Assembly (NCBI GenBank): GCA_910586995.1
Contig: CAJUKZ010000003.1
Span: 62,001 to 126,000, forward strand
Reading direction: 5' to 3'
DNA length: 64,000 bases
Source: an uncultured Muribaculaceae bacterium
GTDB taxonomy: Bacteria; Bacteroidota; Bacteroidia; Bacteroidales; Muribaculaceae
The notes under the pieces were generated by a model, which searched no databases, was not told the origin of the DNA, and saw only the letters and a list, made by a program, of their open reading frames with translations. Both the position numbers and the translations under genes were made by a program. Shown here one piece after another: positions 1 to 8,964 of the stretch (position 1 is the stretch's first letter; each line of letters begins with the position of its first letter).

Positions 1-1
1 A

Positions 2-358
2 TCAAAAAACACGGAAAGATCTGAATACGGCCACATACTCGAATTCGTAGAGCAAGGTGGTAAAGTCACGATCGACTCAGCCGGAAATATCACCATAGAC
101 GGCATAAGAAATATAACAGACAATTATAAAAGCGATATCTTCCTGAACAAAGGTATTTCCTCGCGAAAAGATAGCATCGAAATATATAACGTAAGGCAAA
201 ACAGCTTATCAGCCAACCAGACGAATCACATCAAGAGCGAAAACATAACTATACCGGCAACAAGCTGGTATGATAAAGTATTTACGCACATCGGCCAATT
301 GTGCTGCTCTGTATTACTCATGTATCTTATATTCCTATATATCAGGCGAAAGAAATAA
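2..358 (+). CDS. C-terminal part of a membrane-anchored protein, unidentified (5' end outside window)
   Basis: An open frame runs in from the left edge (first complete codon at base 2) to a TAA at 356-358, giving 118 residues with no start codon in the window. The visible part is polar and asparagine/isoleucine-rich and ends in one hydrophobic segment (roughly residues 92-114) followed by Arg-Arg-Lys-Lys, so the protein is probably a single-pass membrane protein with its C-terminus in the cytoplasm. A strong hairpin terminator follows 29 bases after the stop. I do not recognise the family. Real as a gene end because of the long open frame, terminator placement and absence of a competing frame. 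Confidence 0.6.
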   Translation, partial: SKNTERSEYGHILEFVEQGGKVTIDSAGNITIDGIRNITDNYKSDIFLNKGISSRKDSIEIYNVRQNSLSANQTNHIKSENITIPATSWYDKVFTHIGQLCCSVLLMYLIFLYIRRKK

Positions 359-387
359 ATTTATAGATTGCTAAACAGGCTATAAAC

Positions 388-426
388 AATAAGACTCTGC
401 AACCATAAGAGTTGCAGAGTCTTATT
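388..426. terminator. Bidirectional hairpin terminator
   Basis: A perfect 16-base-pair stem (388-403 with 411-426, loop of 7). It lies between the stop of the partial gene on the plus strand and the 3' end of the minus-strand tRNA, with A-rich and T-rich flanks, so it can serve both. Confidence 0.8.
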
Positions 427-427
427 G

Positions 428-509
428 TGCGCATGAAGGGACTCGAACCCCCACGTCCTGAGACATTAGATCCTAAGTCTAACGCGGCTACCAATTACGC
501 CACATGCGC
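428..509 (-). tRNA. tRNA-Leu (anticodon UAG)
   Basis: On the minus strand the 7-bp acceptor stem GCGCATG/CATGCGC closes an 82-base cloverleaf with discriminator A at 428. The anticodon arm TTAGA-CTTAGGA-TCTAA presents UAG, reading CUA leucine codons. The long variable arm and the GGTTCGAGTCC-type T arm fit a class II leucine tRNA. CCA is not encoded. Confidence 0.95.
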
Positions 510-520
510 GGATTGTGAGT

Positions 521-529
521 GCAAAGTTA
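521..529 (-). promoter_or_regulatory. -7 box of the tRNA-Leu promoter
   Basis: Minus-strand TAACTTTGC matches the Bacteroidetes TAnnTTTGC element and puts the start of transcription only a few bases before the tRNA. No convincing -33 TTTG is seen. Confidence 0.6.
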
Positions 530-636
530 TACATTTTACACGAATGCTGCAATATATTTACACACTATTTTTGACCGATATCACACTCAATTCTACTATC
601 TGCCGGTTATCATTTGTTTTTAGTACGGACTATCAG

Positions 637-668
637 ATTGAAGTCACGCGATTTTTCATTAATTTTGC
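637..668 (+). promoter_or_regulatory. Promoter for the 698-4077 gene run
   Basis: ATTG at 637-640 and TAATTTTGC at 660-668 are separated by 19 bases, matching the Bacteroidetes -33/-7 arrangement. The predicted transcript start lies about 25 bases before the ATG at 698, which supports that start over an upstream in-frame start at 614 that would lie before the promoter. Confidence 0.65.
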
Positions 669-697
669 AAAAACAAAGATTACAAACCAACCCAACT

Positions 698-1627
698 ATG
701 AAAATAACGGCATTACCTTTTTTAGCTCTGATTTTTATGATCTGCTCATGTTCTGAAAATCGCGGAAAAGTAGAATTGACTGTTGCATCGTACAACATCC
801 GTCAGCTAAACACAGAAGATTCCATTGCTGGCGATGGGTGGGACGTAAGATGTCCGGTAATCGGCTCTCTTGTGCGGTTTCACGGATTCGATGTGTTCGG
901 CACTCAGGAAGGGTTCAAACGCCAGCTCGAAGAACTGAAAGCAGAACTTCCGGCATATGACTATATAGGTGTCGGGCGCGAGGACGGCAAAGACGCCGGA
1001 GAACACTCGGCCATATTCTACAGGACAGATCTGTTCGACGTTGTAGACAGCGGAGACTTCTGGCTGTCGGAGACTCCGGACACCCCGAGTATCGGTTGGG
1101 ATGCCGTATTGCCGCGAATCTGCTCATGGGGACGTTTCCGTCACAAAGAAAGTGGCCGGGAGTTTCTCTTTTTCAACCTGCACATGGACCATGTGGGTAC
1201 TCAAGCGCGTGTAGAAAGCGCATTGCTTGTGCAGGAGATGATGAAAGAGTTCGGTAAAGGAACTCCGACATTCCTTACAGGCGACTTCAATGTGGATCAG
1301 ACACACAATTCATACCACGCGCTGACCGAAAATGGTATTCTATCGGATTCATACCTGATAGCCGGAGAAGTATACGCGCTCAACGGTACATTCAACAGCT
1401 ACCGTACCGACGATTACACAACAAGCCGCATCGACCATATATTTGTATCACCCGAAGTCGAGGTATTGAAATACGGTGTGCTGACCGATACATACCGTAC
1501 TCCGATCGCCGATGCCCCGGACTCGCTTTCTCAGGCAAAATATGCCCCTGAAGAAATTGTGCTCCACCGCTACGTAGCACGTACTCCGTCGGACCATTTC
1601 CCCGTTGTAGCCAAAGTCGTTATCTGA
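698..1627 (+). CDS. Secreted endonuclease/exonuclease/phosphatase-family lipoprotein
   Basis: 309 residues from the ATG at 698. The first 20 residues are a lipoprotein signal (hydrophobic core ending FMIC with Cys then Ser-Cys), so the protein is probably anchored in the envelope. The rest is an EEP (DNase I-like) fold: the early VASYNIRQ stretch supplies the first metal-site Asn, GTQEG the Glu, NLHMDH the His/Asp-type centre, GDFNVD the Asp-Asn pair, and SDHFPV the terminal Asp-His. These cover the metal and catalytic positions of the family, so an active phosphodiesterase or phosphatase is likely. Substrate cannot be read from sequence; extracellular nucleic acid, phospholipid or sugar phosphate are all possible. 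First gene of a plus-strand run with kdsB. Confidence 0.85.
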   Translation: MKITALPFLALIFMICSCSENRGKVELTVASYNIRQLNTEDSIAGDGWDVRCPVIGSLVRFHGFDVFGTQEGFKRQLEELKAELPAYDYIGVGREDGKDAGEHSAIFYRTDLFDVVDSGDFWLSETPDTPSIGWDAVLPRICSWGRFRHKESGREFLFFNLHMDHVGTQARVESALLVQEMMKEFGKGTPTFLTGDFNVDQTHNSYHALTENGILSDSYLIAGEVYALNGTFNSYRTDDYTTSRIDHIFVSPEVEVLKYGVLTDTYRTPIADAPDSLSQAKYAPEEIVLHRYVARTPSDHFPVVAKVVI

Positions 1628-1633
1628 AAAGAT

Positions 1634-1987
1634 ATGAATTCTGAAGACTTCAGCAAGAAAGTAAGAGATGTGCGTTGCCAAAGCATAGCAGAAGCCGCCC
1701 GCGAGACACTTGGCGAGGACATGTACCGATACTTGACACGCGACAAGGAATATATATCCGTCAACCGCAAACTTTCCCTCAATATTGTATATATATCAGG
1801 TTGCGAACTGAAGACAAGTATGTATGATTTCCCCGCGCATCTGCTCAACACTGACGATTGGACATACTGGCTTGCAAACAGTTTTGCGGCTCAGACCGAA
1901 GGATGCGACTATGTGCTGGGAGCTATATCAGGATCTCTCGACTTGCATTGGCATACAGAGGTATTCGCGGCTATGCAGAACCAATAG
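1634..1987 (+). CDS. Small conserved-looking protein of unknown function
   Basis: 117 residues starting 6 bases after the preceding stop and ending 27 bases before kdsB, in the same direction and with the same codon style, so it is probably translated. There is no signal peptide and no membrane segment. The sequence is mixed helix/strand with two Trp near the centre and an acidic-aromatic C-terminal half (DLHWHTEVF). I do not recognise the family. Its position between an exported hydrolase and kdsB suggests co-transcription but says little about role. Confidence 0.6.
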   Translation: MNSEDFSKKVRDVRCQSIAEAARETLGEDMYRYLTRDKEYISVNRKLSLNIVYISGCELKTSMYDFPAHLLNTDDWTYWLANSFAAQTEGCDYVLGAISGSLDLHWHTEVFAAMQNQ

Positions 1988-2014
1988 TTTTAGTACAAGT
2001 AAACAAGATTTAAA

Positions 2015-2779
2015 ATGGAACAACTGAAATTCATAGGAATAATACCCGCACGTTATGCATCAACCCGCTTCCCTGGAAAGCCTCTGGCCAAGATTGAGGG
2101 AGTGACAATGATCGAACGTGTATACCGCAGGGCAAGCATGGTACTCGACAATGTCGCCGTAGCCACAGATGATTCCCGTATATTCGACACAGTGACAGCC
2201 TTCGGTGGAATAGCCGTCATGACTTCAGATACACACCGGAGCGGTACTGACCGTATATGCGAGGCTTACGACAATCTGCACAGCAACGCTGATGTAGTAA
2301 TCAACATACAGGGCGACGAGCCATTCATAGACCCCTCGCAGATCTCTGCATTGAAAGAATGCTTCGACGACAAGGATGTGCTTATCGCCACCCTCGCACG
2401 CCCGTTTGACAAGAGCTTGGGAATAGAAGCTCTAACCAACCGCAACACACCTAAGGTTGTTACCGACAATAATGGCAATGCCATGTATTTCAGTCGCTCG
2501 GTGATACCTTTCGTTCGCAACTATCCTATAGAGGAATGGCCTGAACATGCATCATTCCTTACGCATATAGGTATGTACGGTTATAGAGCTGACACTCTGC
2601 ACCATATCACCCGACTGCCTCAGTCTGCGCTCGAAATCGACGAGTCGCTCGAACAACTTCGATGGCTTCAGAACGGATACAAGATCCGTGTAGCCGTCAA
2701 TAACTGCCCTACTATCGGAATCGACACACCGGAAGACTTTGAAAAAGCCTGCGCCTTGGCCAGAGAACTCGGAATATGA
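2015..2779 (+). CDS. kdsB: 3-deoxy-manno-octulosonate cytidylyltransferase
   Basis: 254 residues, the usual length for KdsB, which activates Kdo with CTP to CMP-Kdo for attachment to lipid A in LPS synthesis. The N-terminal nucleotide-binding signature IPARYASTRFPGKPL is intact (residues 10-24), followed by the NIQGDEPF motif near residue 98 that supplies the metal-binding Asp, and the IGMYGYR and ALEIDESLEQLRWL motifs in the C-terminal half that contact Kdo. Cytoplasmic. The next gene overlaps its stop by four bases (ATGA), implying translational coupling. Confidence 0.97.
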   Translation: MEQLKFIGIIPARYASTRFPGKPLAKIEGVTMIERVYRRASMVLDNVAVATDDSRIFDTVTAFGGIAVMTSDTHRSGTDRICEAYDNLHSNADVVINIQGDEPFIDPSQISALKECFDDKDVLIATLARPFDKSLGIEALTNRNTPKVVTDNNGNAMYFSRSVIPFVRNYPIEEWPEHASFLTHIGMYGYRADTLHHITRLPQSALEIDESLEQLRWLQNGYKIRVAVNNCPTIGIDTPEDFEKACALARELGI

Positions 2780-4077
2780 GCATAAATGAATGTCCAGACC
2801 GGTCCAAAGCACCGGAAACACAGCCATTCGGCGAATTATCGTTGCCGGAAGCCAATATAATATACCACAGTTCTGGCGCTAAGATACATGTATTCGATGG
2901 CGCGGAAGGCTCCGTATGCCGCCTGACAATGATTTGGCCCGGAGGTGAGGCCGATTCTTCATTCTGCGGACGTATGTCATTGGCTCTGCAGGCCATAAAG
3001 GATGGAAATGCGACAATGTCGCCATCTGCAGTGGCCGACTGCCTGGACTACAACGGAGCGCGACTCGTACTCTCGGCAGGAAAGCATACAAGCATGCTGC
3101 GGCTCATATGCGCCAATTCGCGCATCGGGCGAGTATTACCTGTTGTTCTCGACTGTGTACTCAGACCGGCAATGCCACAGAAAAGCATAGACATCCTGCT
3201 TGAGAATGCCGCAATGAGCGTGGCTCTGGCCGAACGTCAGGTGATGAGCCGCGCTATGAAGGCTGCTGCCAGACTCATATATGGAGTATCACATCCGGCT
3301 GCACGGGAAGCCACACCCGAACTGATACGCTCGCTCACCCGCGACGATCTTATCCTGAGTCAGCAGACAGTCTGCAACACAGTAAATGGCTTGGATATAT
3401 ATGTAGCCGGCAAAGTGACTCCGGAAGTGCTCGCCACTTTAGATGAGTCCATCTCACGTTTTGCCTCACAAGCCTCAGGCCACGGCATTGCCCCGGAATA
3501 TTCGCCTATGTGCCCTGAAGCGCCTGGCGTCGCTACAGAGCATATCGCCGGCGCACTGCAGAGTTGCATAGTGATGGCATTCCCTTCAATCACGCGCGAT
3601 AATCCTGATTATCAAGCGCTGCGGACAACCGTAATGGCACTTGGCGGATATTTCGGCAGTCGGCTTATGAGCAATATCCGTGAGGATAAAGGTCTGACCT
3701 ATGGCATTCAGGCGGCTCTCCTGGGAGAACGCGAGGGGGCATATATCAGCATCAGTTCCCAGCAGGATACATCAAATACCGATATTGTCATAAACGAGAC
3801 AATATCAGAAATTGAAAAGCTGCGTACCGGGCTACTCGACAATACCGAGCTCGAACGCCTGCGCAACCATGCGATGTCGGAGATAGCCACAGTGCTCGAC
3901 ACTCCATTCAGCATAGCTGATTACCGAATGTGCGAAGTGACCGAAGGCATGCCAGACGATTATTACCACCGTCTGCAGCAACAAGTACGCACCATTACAG
4001 CCGAAAAGATTCGCGATATGGCCCGGAAATACATAGATCCTGCAATGGCAAGAACCGCTATTGCTACCTGCCCCTGA
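2776..4077 (+). CDS. M16 (pitrilysin/MPP-like) peptidase homologue without the zinc motif
   Basis: 433 residues with the two-domain layout of small M16 proteins. In the first domain the stretch 65-97 aligns with the region that should hold HxxEH, but reads GRMSLALQAIKDG: both His and the Glu are missing. In the second domain (about residues 300-310) the REDKGLTYG motif, which carries the substrate-binding Arg/Tyr pair of M16 proteins, is intact. This pattern is that of non-catalytic M16 subunits that pair with an active partner. No signal peptide is seen. The gene overlaps kdsB by four bases and meets tcdA tail-to-tail with a 14-base overlap. An active partner would have to be encoded elsewhere. 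Confidence 0.85.
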   Translation: MSINECPDRSKAPETQPFGELSLPEANIIYHSSGAKIHVFDGAEGSVCRLTMIWPGGEADSSFCGRMSLALQAIKDGNATMSPSAVADCLDYNGARLVLSAGKHTSMLRLICANSRIGRVLPVVLDCVLRPAMPQKSIDILLENAAMSVALAERQVMSRAMKAAARLIYGVSHPAAREATPELIRSLTRDDLILSQQTVCNTVNGLDIYVAGKVTPEVLATLDESISRFASQASGHGIAPEYSPMCPEAPGVATEHIAGALQSCIVMAFPSITRDNPDYQALRTTVMALGGYFGSRLMSNIREDKGLTYGIQAALLGEREGAYISISSQQDTSNTDIVINETISEIEKLRTGLLDNTELERLRNHAMSEIATVLDTPFSIADYRMCEVTEGMPDDYYHRLQQQVRTITAEKIRDMARKYIDPAMARTAIATCP

Positions 4078-4753
4078 TCACGTCGTTGACAATAAGCGAT
4101 GCGAGTGTCATACCAAAAACGGCCGTCACCTGACACAGAGATCCTTTCATACCTTCCGGCATAGCCACAGATGCCTCATCCGAATAGACTGCCTTGAATT
4201 TACGTCCGGGGTAATGACCGGAACGCTTGAATCTCTGACGCAAAGCCCGTGCAAGAGGGCATCCCTCTACTTTCCAGAACTCAGCTACCTTGACTCGCCC
4301 CGGATCGACTCTCATAGCTGCACCCATCGAAGACACAAGCATTGTGTCTCGGCATGACGTCGCGTTGAGTATCAGCAGAGCCTTGTCGGCTACCGAATCA
4401 ATAGCATCCACCACATAGTCATAGGCGCATAGATCGAATTCTCCGGCCGTAGCCTCGCTATATCTGCCGTTGACGGCTTTTATGTCTGCATCCGGATTTA
4501 TATCCATAAGTCTGCGTCGCAGGGCCTCAGCCTTGGATTCGCCCACAGTCACCGAAGTAGCTTGCAATTGTCTGTTGATATTGGAGCGCGCCACAGTATC
4601 GAAGTCGACAAGTGTAATATCCGTAATACCTGTACGCACAAGGCACTCAGCAGCCCATGACCCTACCCCTCCAAGTCCGAACACAATGACTTTGGATGAA
4701 CGCAGTCGTGCGAATGCATCCTCTGTGAAAAAAAATTTAGAACGTGTAAGCAT
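4064..4753 (-). CDS. tcdA: tRNA threonylcarbamoyladenosine dehydratase / ThiF-MoeB family protein
   Basis: 229 residues of an E1-like adenylating fold. GLGGVGSW at residues 26-33 is the nucleotide-binding glycine loop, VDFDTVARSNINRQ holds the Asp and Asn-Arg of ATP binding, and YVVDAIDSVADK the second Asp region. The length and the ARALRQRFKRSG segment favour TcdA (CsdL), which dehydrates t6A37 to cyclic ct6A in tRNA, over ThiF or MoeB, as does the absence of a rhodanese domain. Last gene of the minus-strand run from mlaE; 8 bases after bioB. Confidence 0.85.
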   Translation of the reverse strand: MLTRSKFFFTEDAFARLRSSKVIVFGLGGVGSWAAECLVRTGITDITLVDFDTVARSNINRQLQATSVTVGESKAEALRRRLMDINPDADIKAVNGRYSEATAGEFDLCAYDYVVDAIDSVADKALLILNATSCRDTMLVSSMGAAMRVDPGRVKVAEFWKVEGCPLARALRQRFKRSGHYPGRKFKAVYSDEASVAMPEGMKGSLCQVTAVFGMTLASLIVNDVIRGR

Positions 4754-4761
4754 CCCGTATC

Positions 4762-5727
4762 TCAGAATTTTAGTCCTGCCTCAGCTACAAGTTGCCTATC
4801 CTGAGCCACACGCGAACCAATGGTAGTGAGCAGATCTCCTACTATCGCTCCATTAATGCCGATTTTCAATGCCTTAAGCTGAGCGTCGCGCGACAGTTTC
4901 GAACGTCCTCCGGCAAAACGTATCTGCGCTTTAGGATTCACAATGCGGAATATAGCCACAGTACGAAGTATCTCATCCTCCGTCAGTGATGGCTGTGACT
5001 CCAGAGGTGTGCCTTTTATCGGACAAAGTATATTCAAAGGAATAGAGACAGGAGATATTTCTCTAAGAGTAAGAGCAAACTCTATACGTTGTCGCTCCGT
5101 CTCTCCCATCCCAATGATACCTCCTGAGCATATTTCCATACCCTCGGCACGAGCATCCCCGATTGATTTGATTTTGTCTTCGATTGAATGAGTGGAGCAC
5201 AGGCTTGGGAAATGGCTCGGTGCTGTCTCAAGATTGCAATGGTAGCGGCATACACCTGCCTGCCTGAGCCGACGGAATTCATCCCGCGTCAGAAGTCCGA
5301 GCGAAGCACATGTAGATATGCCGACCTGATCCCTTATTGCCTCCAATGCAGTGCATATTCCGTCGAAGTCGCGTCCTGATGAAGCACGTCCTGATGCAAC
5401 GAGCGAGAAGCGTTTTATTCCATTGTCGTGATTGATCCTGGCGGCAGCCACACACTCCTCTACAGGCAAGACTCCGTGCACACCGCATCCGGTATCATAA
5501 TGTGCCGACTGCGCGCACCACTTGCAATTCTCAGGACAACGCCCGCTGCGGACATTGATTATCGAACAAGAATCAAAATCATGTGTGAAGAAAGCATCTG
5601 TCACCTTTCTTGCGGCATCGCACAATTGATCGGTATCAGTCACTTTCTCAAGTGAGTATGCATCTTCTTCACTGATGTCATGTCCGGAAAGTACCTTGCA
5701 TATAATTTCTTCCAAAATCTGAATCAT
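4762..5727 (-). CDS. bioB: Biotin synthase
   Basis: 321 residues, a normal BioB length. The radical-SAM cluster motif CPENCKWC gives Cys64, Cys68 and Cys71. Further family stretches include CASLGLL with the second cluster-type Cys, CRYHCNLETAP, and the C-terminal RFAGGRSKL. The enzyme inserts sulfur into dethiobiotin. No bioA, bioD or bioF is present in the window; the gene instead sits in a run with lipid-transport and glycan genes, overlapping the glycosyltransferase stop by four bases. Cytoplasmic. Confidence 0.96.
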   Translation of the reverse strand: MIQILEEIICKVLSGHDISEEDAYSLEKVTDTDQLCDAARKVTDAFFTHDFDSCSIINVRSGRCPENCKWCAQSAHYDTGCGVHGVLPVEECVAAARINHDNGIKRFSLVASGRASSGRDFDGICTALEAIRDQVGISTCASLGLLTRDEFRRLRQAGVCRYHCNLETAPSHFPSLCSTHSIEDKIKSIGDARAEGMEICSGGIIGMGETERQRIEFALTLREISPVSIPLNILCPIKGTPLESQPSLTEDEILRTVAIFRIVNPKAQIRFAGGRSKLSRDAQLKALKIGINGAIVGDLLTTIGSRVAQDRQLVAEAGLKF

Positions 5728-6689
5728 AAGTGTCTGGTATTAAGAAGTCGTTTAAATATAAATGTATATATACTCCTGCCCGACATAGATGTCAGGGCGC
5801 CAAGTTTGTTTTTAGCTCTCGACCTCGGATTCAATAAAGTGCGCCAACGCAGACGCTTCACCTGCTTCCAACAGGCATCAGCAATAAGGCCGAGATCTGT
5901 ATTCATCCGTGTTTCCGAAATTATTCTGTTGAATATATTGAAATTAGCGCTGAATCTACGATCAAGCGCCGCCGGCAGAAGTGCCGGATACGACTGCGAC
6001 AGATAGCCCTCCATCCGCTCTGTAACTTTCAGCACATCTGTTGTATGCGGAGAAAAGACATGTATGAAACTGGTTTGGTGCTGCCTGTAGAAATAGACAG
6101 GAGTATCCGTCACCGCCACAGCCCCACACAACAGGAAAGCCCGGTAGAAAAAATCAAGGTCTTCGTAATACAATCCGTCCGTAAACAATTCAGTCGCAAA
6201 AATATCACGAGTCCACAACTTACCCCATGCCGAACCTAAAAGCGGAGTCTGCTGATAAAGCGTCTGTTCGACTGCTGTAGGCCCGGACAATACTTGTCCC
6301 GGTATCAAAGACTGCTTTGTAAAAGCAGGACAATCGCTTCCCTTGATACATCTACCGGCCGCCACACGGCATTTTGTAGCAGTTGCAAGATCGACAAGAT
6401 TGTCCACCGCACCCGGCAGCAGACAGTCGTCGGCGTCCACAAACATAAGCCACTCTCCACAAGATACCCGTATCCCTGCATTTCTTGCCGCAGAAAGACC
6501 GGAGTTAGGCTGACTGACGATCCTCACATTGTATCGTCCGGCGATTGTGACCGTACTGTCTGTAGATCCGTCGTCCACCACAATAACCTCGCAATCCGTA
6601 CGTGAATCCGCAACGCACGCCTCCACACTGCGCAGACATTCGTCCAAGTAGGTTTCTGCATTATATGCCGGAATGACAATCGATACCAT
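5724..6689 (-). CDS. Family 2 glycosyltransferase
   Basis: 321 residues from the ATG at 6689 (MVSIVIPAYNAE, the standard GT2 opening); a TTG eight codons upstream would overlap the preceding stop but is a poorer start. GT-A fold: VVDDGSTD at about 38-44 binds the nucleotide sugar, FVDADD at about 83-88 is the DxD metal motif. The C-terminal part is basic and has no clear membrane segment, so it is probably a peripheral enzyme adding a sugar to a surface glycan; donor and acceptor are not readable. It lies between a secreted glycosidase-like gene and bioB. Confidence 0.9.
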   Translation of the reverse strand: MVSIVIPAYNAETYLDECLRSVEACVADSRTDCEVIVVDDGSTDSTVTIAGRYNVRIVSQPNSGLSAARNAGIRVSCGEWLMFVDADDCLLPGAVDNLVDLATATKCRVAAGRCIKGSDCPAFTKQSLIPGQVLSGPTAVEQTLYQQTPLLGSAWGKLWTRDIFATELFTDGLYYEDLDFFYRAFLLCGAVAVTDTPVYFYRQHQTSFIHVFSPHTTDVLKVTERMEGYLSQSYPALLPAALDRRFSANFNIFNRIISETRMNTDLGLIADACWKQVKRLRWRTLLNPRSRAKNKLGALTSMSGRSIYTFIFKRLLNTRHL

Positions 6690-6709
6690 AACCCAGTCTG
6701 TATGCTTTT

Positions 6710-8191
6710 TCAATATGTGATAAATTCCGACGGACCGGACTCTGCATTTACCCTATTCAGAGCCGTGACTATGAATATGCTTCCACGAGGGATATCCTCA
6801 GGAATTGAATATTGACATGCCGGAGTCACGCACATTATTGCCGATGGATCGCCCAGATCGATCTCATCGTTCTCCTCAAAGCAATATACAACATAACGTG
6901 TCACATCGTCCACAGACATCCGCACAGGTGAAGAATCCCAACTGAGAAGCCTGCCATTGACCGAAAGCCCCCGCGGCGCGCGTGGAGTCTGCCCGCCAAG
7001 CCAAGGATAGTCAGGCACAAGTGCAGCAAACGCATGCAGATCGGCCGCAAGCGAGTCGGCTATACCTCCATGATTTTCCGTAACATAATATCCGGGCCAG
7101 AAACAACTGCCCTGAATGTTATCGTTCTCTCGCGTGATCTCGATCTTATGCCTTAGTTGCGACTGATCCGCGTATGGAGGAATATCGGGATTCTGCATAG
7201 TGCGGTCCACATCCTGCCCGATATATATATGCCGTCCGAATGCATTCTCACTCCACCACTGGGCAAGATGCATCGAAGGTGCTACCTTATTTTCAAGCGT
7301 CCAGTAAAGTTGCGGCATCTGATAGTCTATCCAGCCCTCACGCGCCCATTTCAATACATCGGCATAGAGATCATCATAATTCTGAAGCCCTGACGACTGG
7401 CTGCCAGAAGGATCAGTCCTCGCATTGCGCCATATTCCAAACGGACTGACCCCGAACCTGACCCACGGTTTTATATTGCGTATAGCCTCGCTGACACTTT
7501 CTATCAGGAGATCCACATTATGCCTTCGCCAGTCACCTCGACTCATTCCATTGCCGAATCGCCTGTAAGACCTGTCGTCGGCAAACTTCTGCCCACGCAC
7601 CGGATAAGGATAAAAATAGTCATCGAAATGAATACCGTCAACATCATAACGGCTCACGATATCAGAGACTACGTCTACGATCAGCTTGCGGTTTTCAGGG
7701 AGCGCAGGATCGAAGTACAGTTTTTTGTCGAACCGTATCATCCTCTCCGGATGCGAGGCTGCAGGATGGGCCGACGGCAATTTCTCTTTGGAAGATGTAG
7801 TCGCACGATACGGATTGAGCCATGCATGCAACTCCATGCCACGCGCATGGCACTGCTCTATCATGAATTCCAACGGATCCCAATATGGTGCAGGTGCTTT
7901 TCCGCCTTTTGTCAGAAACTTGCTCCAAGGCTCATATTTCGAGGCATAGAAAGCATCCGCCGAAGGGCGTACCTGAAATATCACTGCATTTATACCGGCT
8001 TCCTGCAGGCTGTCGAGCTGGACTATAAGCCACCTGCGGTTCTGCTCTGTTGTCCGACGAGCATATCCATCCTGATATACCGTATGCAACCATGCGCCGC
8101 GAAACTCACGCTTCGGCACTTCTGTAGCGGAGGCAGCCATCAGGCATATCACCGTCAGAATTGAACTTAAAATTATAAGCCTTCTTATCAC
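6710..8191 (-). CDS. Exported glycosyl hydrolase-like protein (DUF187 / GHL10 type)
   Basis: 493 residues from a GTG at 8191. That start overlaps the mlaF stop as GTGA and opens directly into a signal peptide (about residues 1-22, hydrophobic core LIILSSILTVICLMAA), whereas an upstream start at 8314 would add 41 charged residues inside mlaF. The mature part is the (beta/alpha)8-type GHL10 domain: EFRGAWLHTV at its start, INAVIFQVRPSADAFY, ELHAWLNPYR, DGIHFDDYFYP (acidic cluster expected at the active site) and IDYQMPQLYW. The last ~90 residues form a fibronectin-III-like beta domain. Members are thought to cleave cell-wall or surface glycans; the substrate here is unknown. Confidence 0.88.
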   Translation of the reverse strand: MIRRLIILSSILTVICLMAASATEVPKREFRGAWLHTVYQDGYARRTTEQNRRWLIVQLDSLQEAGINAVIFQVRPSADAFYASKYEPWSKFLTKGGKAPAPYWDPLEFMIEQCHARGMELHAWLNPYRATTSSKEKLPSAHPAASHPERMIRFDKKLYFDPALPENRKLIVDVVSDIVSRYDVDGIHFDDYFYPYPVRGQKFADDRSYRRFGNGMSRGDWRRHNVDLLIESVSEAIRNIKPWVRFGVSPFGIWRNARTDPSGSQSSGLQNYDDLYADVLKWAREGWIDYQMPQLYWTLENKVAPSMHLAQWWSENAFGRHIYIGQDVDRTMQNPDIPPYADQSQLRHKIEITRENDNIQGSCFWPGYYVTENHGGIADSLAADLHAFAALVPDYPWLGGQTPRAPRGLSVNGRLLSWDSSPVRMSVDDVTRYVVYCFEENDEIDLGDPSAIMCVTPACQYSIPEDIPRGSIFIVTALNRVNAESGPSEFITY

Positions 8192-8964
8192 TTGTGCCTT
8201 TTCTCGTTGCTCACCACATAGTCCTTTACTTCCTGGAACAGTCGTGTGGCGAATACAAAATCGTTCAGAGCTTCGTTTGATGTGGTGTATATCTCGTTCA
8301 TGTTGCCCACCCACTCACGATAGCCTTTGTTTATGAAGATGATATTCTCTCCGATGCCAAGCACTGAATTCATGTCGTGCGTGTTTATGACGGTGGTCAT
8401 GCCGTATTCGTGCGTTATATCGCTAAGTAGCTCATCTATAAGGATCGATGTCTTAGGATCAAGACCTGAATTCGGTTCATCGCAAAAAAGATACTTGGGA
8501 TTAAGCGCTATAGCCCTCGCAATGGCCACACGCTTCTGCATGCCACCCGACACTTCAGCCGGATATTTATTCTCCGCACCCTGAAGATTGACGCGCTCAA
8601 GACAGAACATGGCACGGTCGCGCGCTTCAGCTGTAGTCATCTTAGTAAACATCACAAGAGGGAACATCACATTGCCAAGCACAGTCTCCGAGTCAAAAAG
8701 AGCAGATCCCTGAAAGAGCATTCCCATCTCTTTGCGCAGATCCTTCATCTGATCGGCATCCATCTTCATAGTGTCACGGCCATCGAAAAGGATCTCTCCA
8801 TGCTCGGGACGCATAAGGCCTACGAGCGACTTCATCAGCACCGTCTTACCCGAACCGCTCTGGCCGATGATCAGATTGGTCTTGCCTTCGTGGAAAGTAG
8901 CGGAAATACCGTGAAGCACGGTCCTGCCGTCGAAAGATTTGGTTATATCCTTGATTTCAATCAT
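8188..8964 (-). CDS. mlaF: Phospholipid ABC transporter ATP-binding protein (MlaF type)
   Basis: 258 residues. Walker A GQSGSGKT at 34-41, signature VSGGMQKR at about 138-145, Walker B YLFCDEP at about 158-164, and a switch His in INTHD. The VSGG signature with MQKR and the immediately upstream MlaE-type permease identify the Mla/Ttg2 lipid-transport ATPase that maintains outer-membrane lipid asymmetry. It overlaps mlaE by four bases and the glycosidase-like gene by four. An MlaD substrate-binding gene, often adjacent in other bacteria, is not in this run. Confidence 0.92.
   Translation of the reverse strand: MIEIKDITKSFDGRTVLHGISATFHEGKTNLIIGQSGSGKTVLMKSLVGLMRPEHGEILFDGRDTMKMDADQMKDLRKEMGMLFQGSALFDSETVLGNVMFPLVMFTKMTTAEARDRAMFCLERVNLQGAENKYPAEVSGGMQKRVAIARAIALNPKYLFCDEPNSGLDPKTSILIDELLSDITHEYGMTTVINTHDMNSVLGIGENIIFINKGYREWVGNMNEIYTTSNEALNDFVFATRLFQEVKDYVVSNEKRHK

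Noticed and set aside
2..358. Prophage or conjugative remnant at the left edge because of the C-terminal membrane anchor
   Set aside because: Only the end of one gene is visible and nothing phage-specific can be recognised in it.
7520..8164. A 214-codon plus-strand open frame
   Set aside because: Fully antisense to the GHL10-like gene, which has a signal peptide, family motifs and coupled start.
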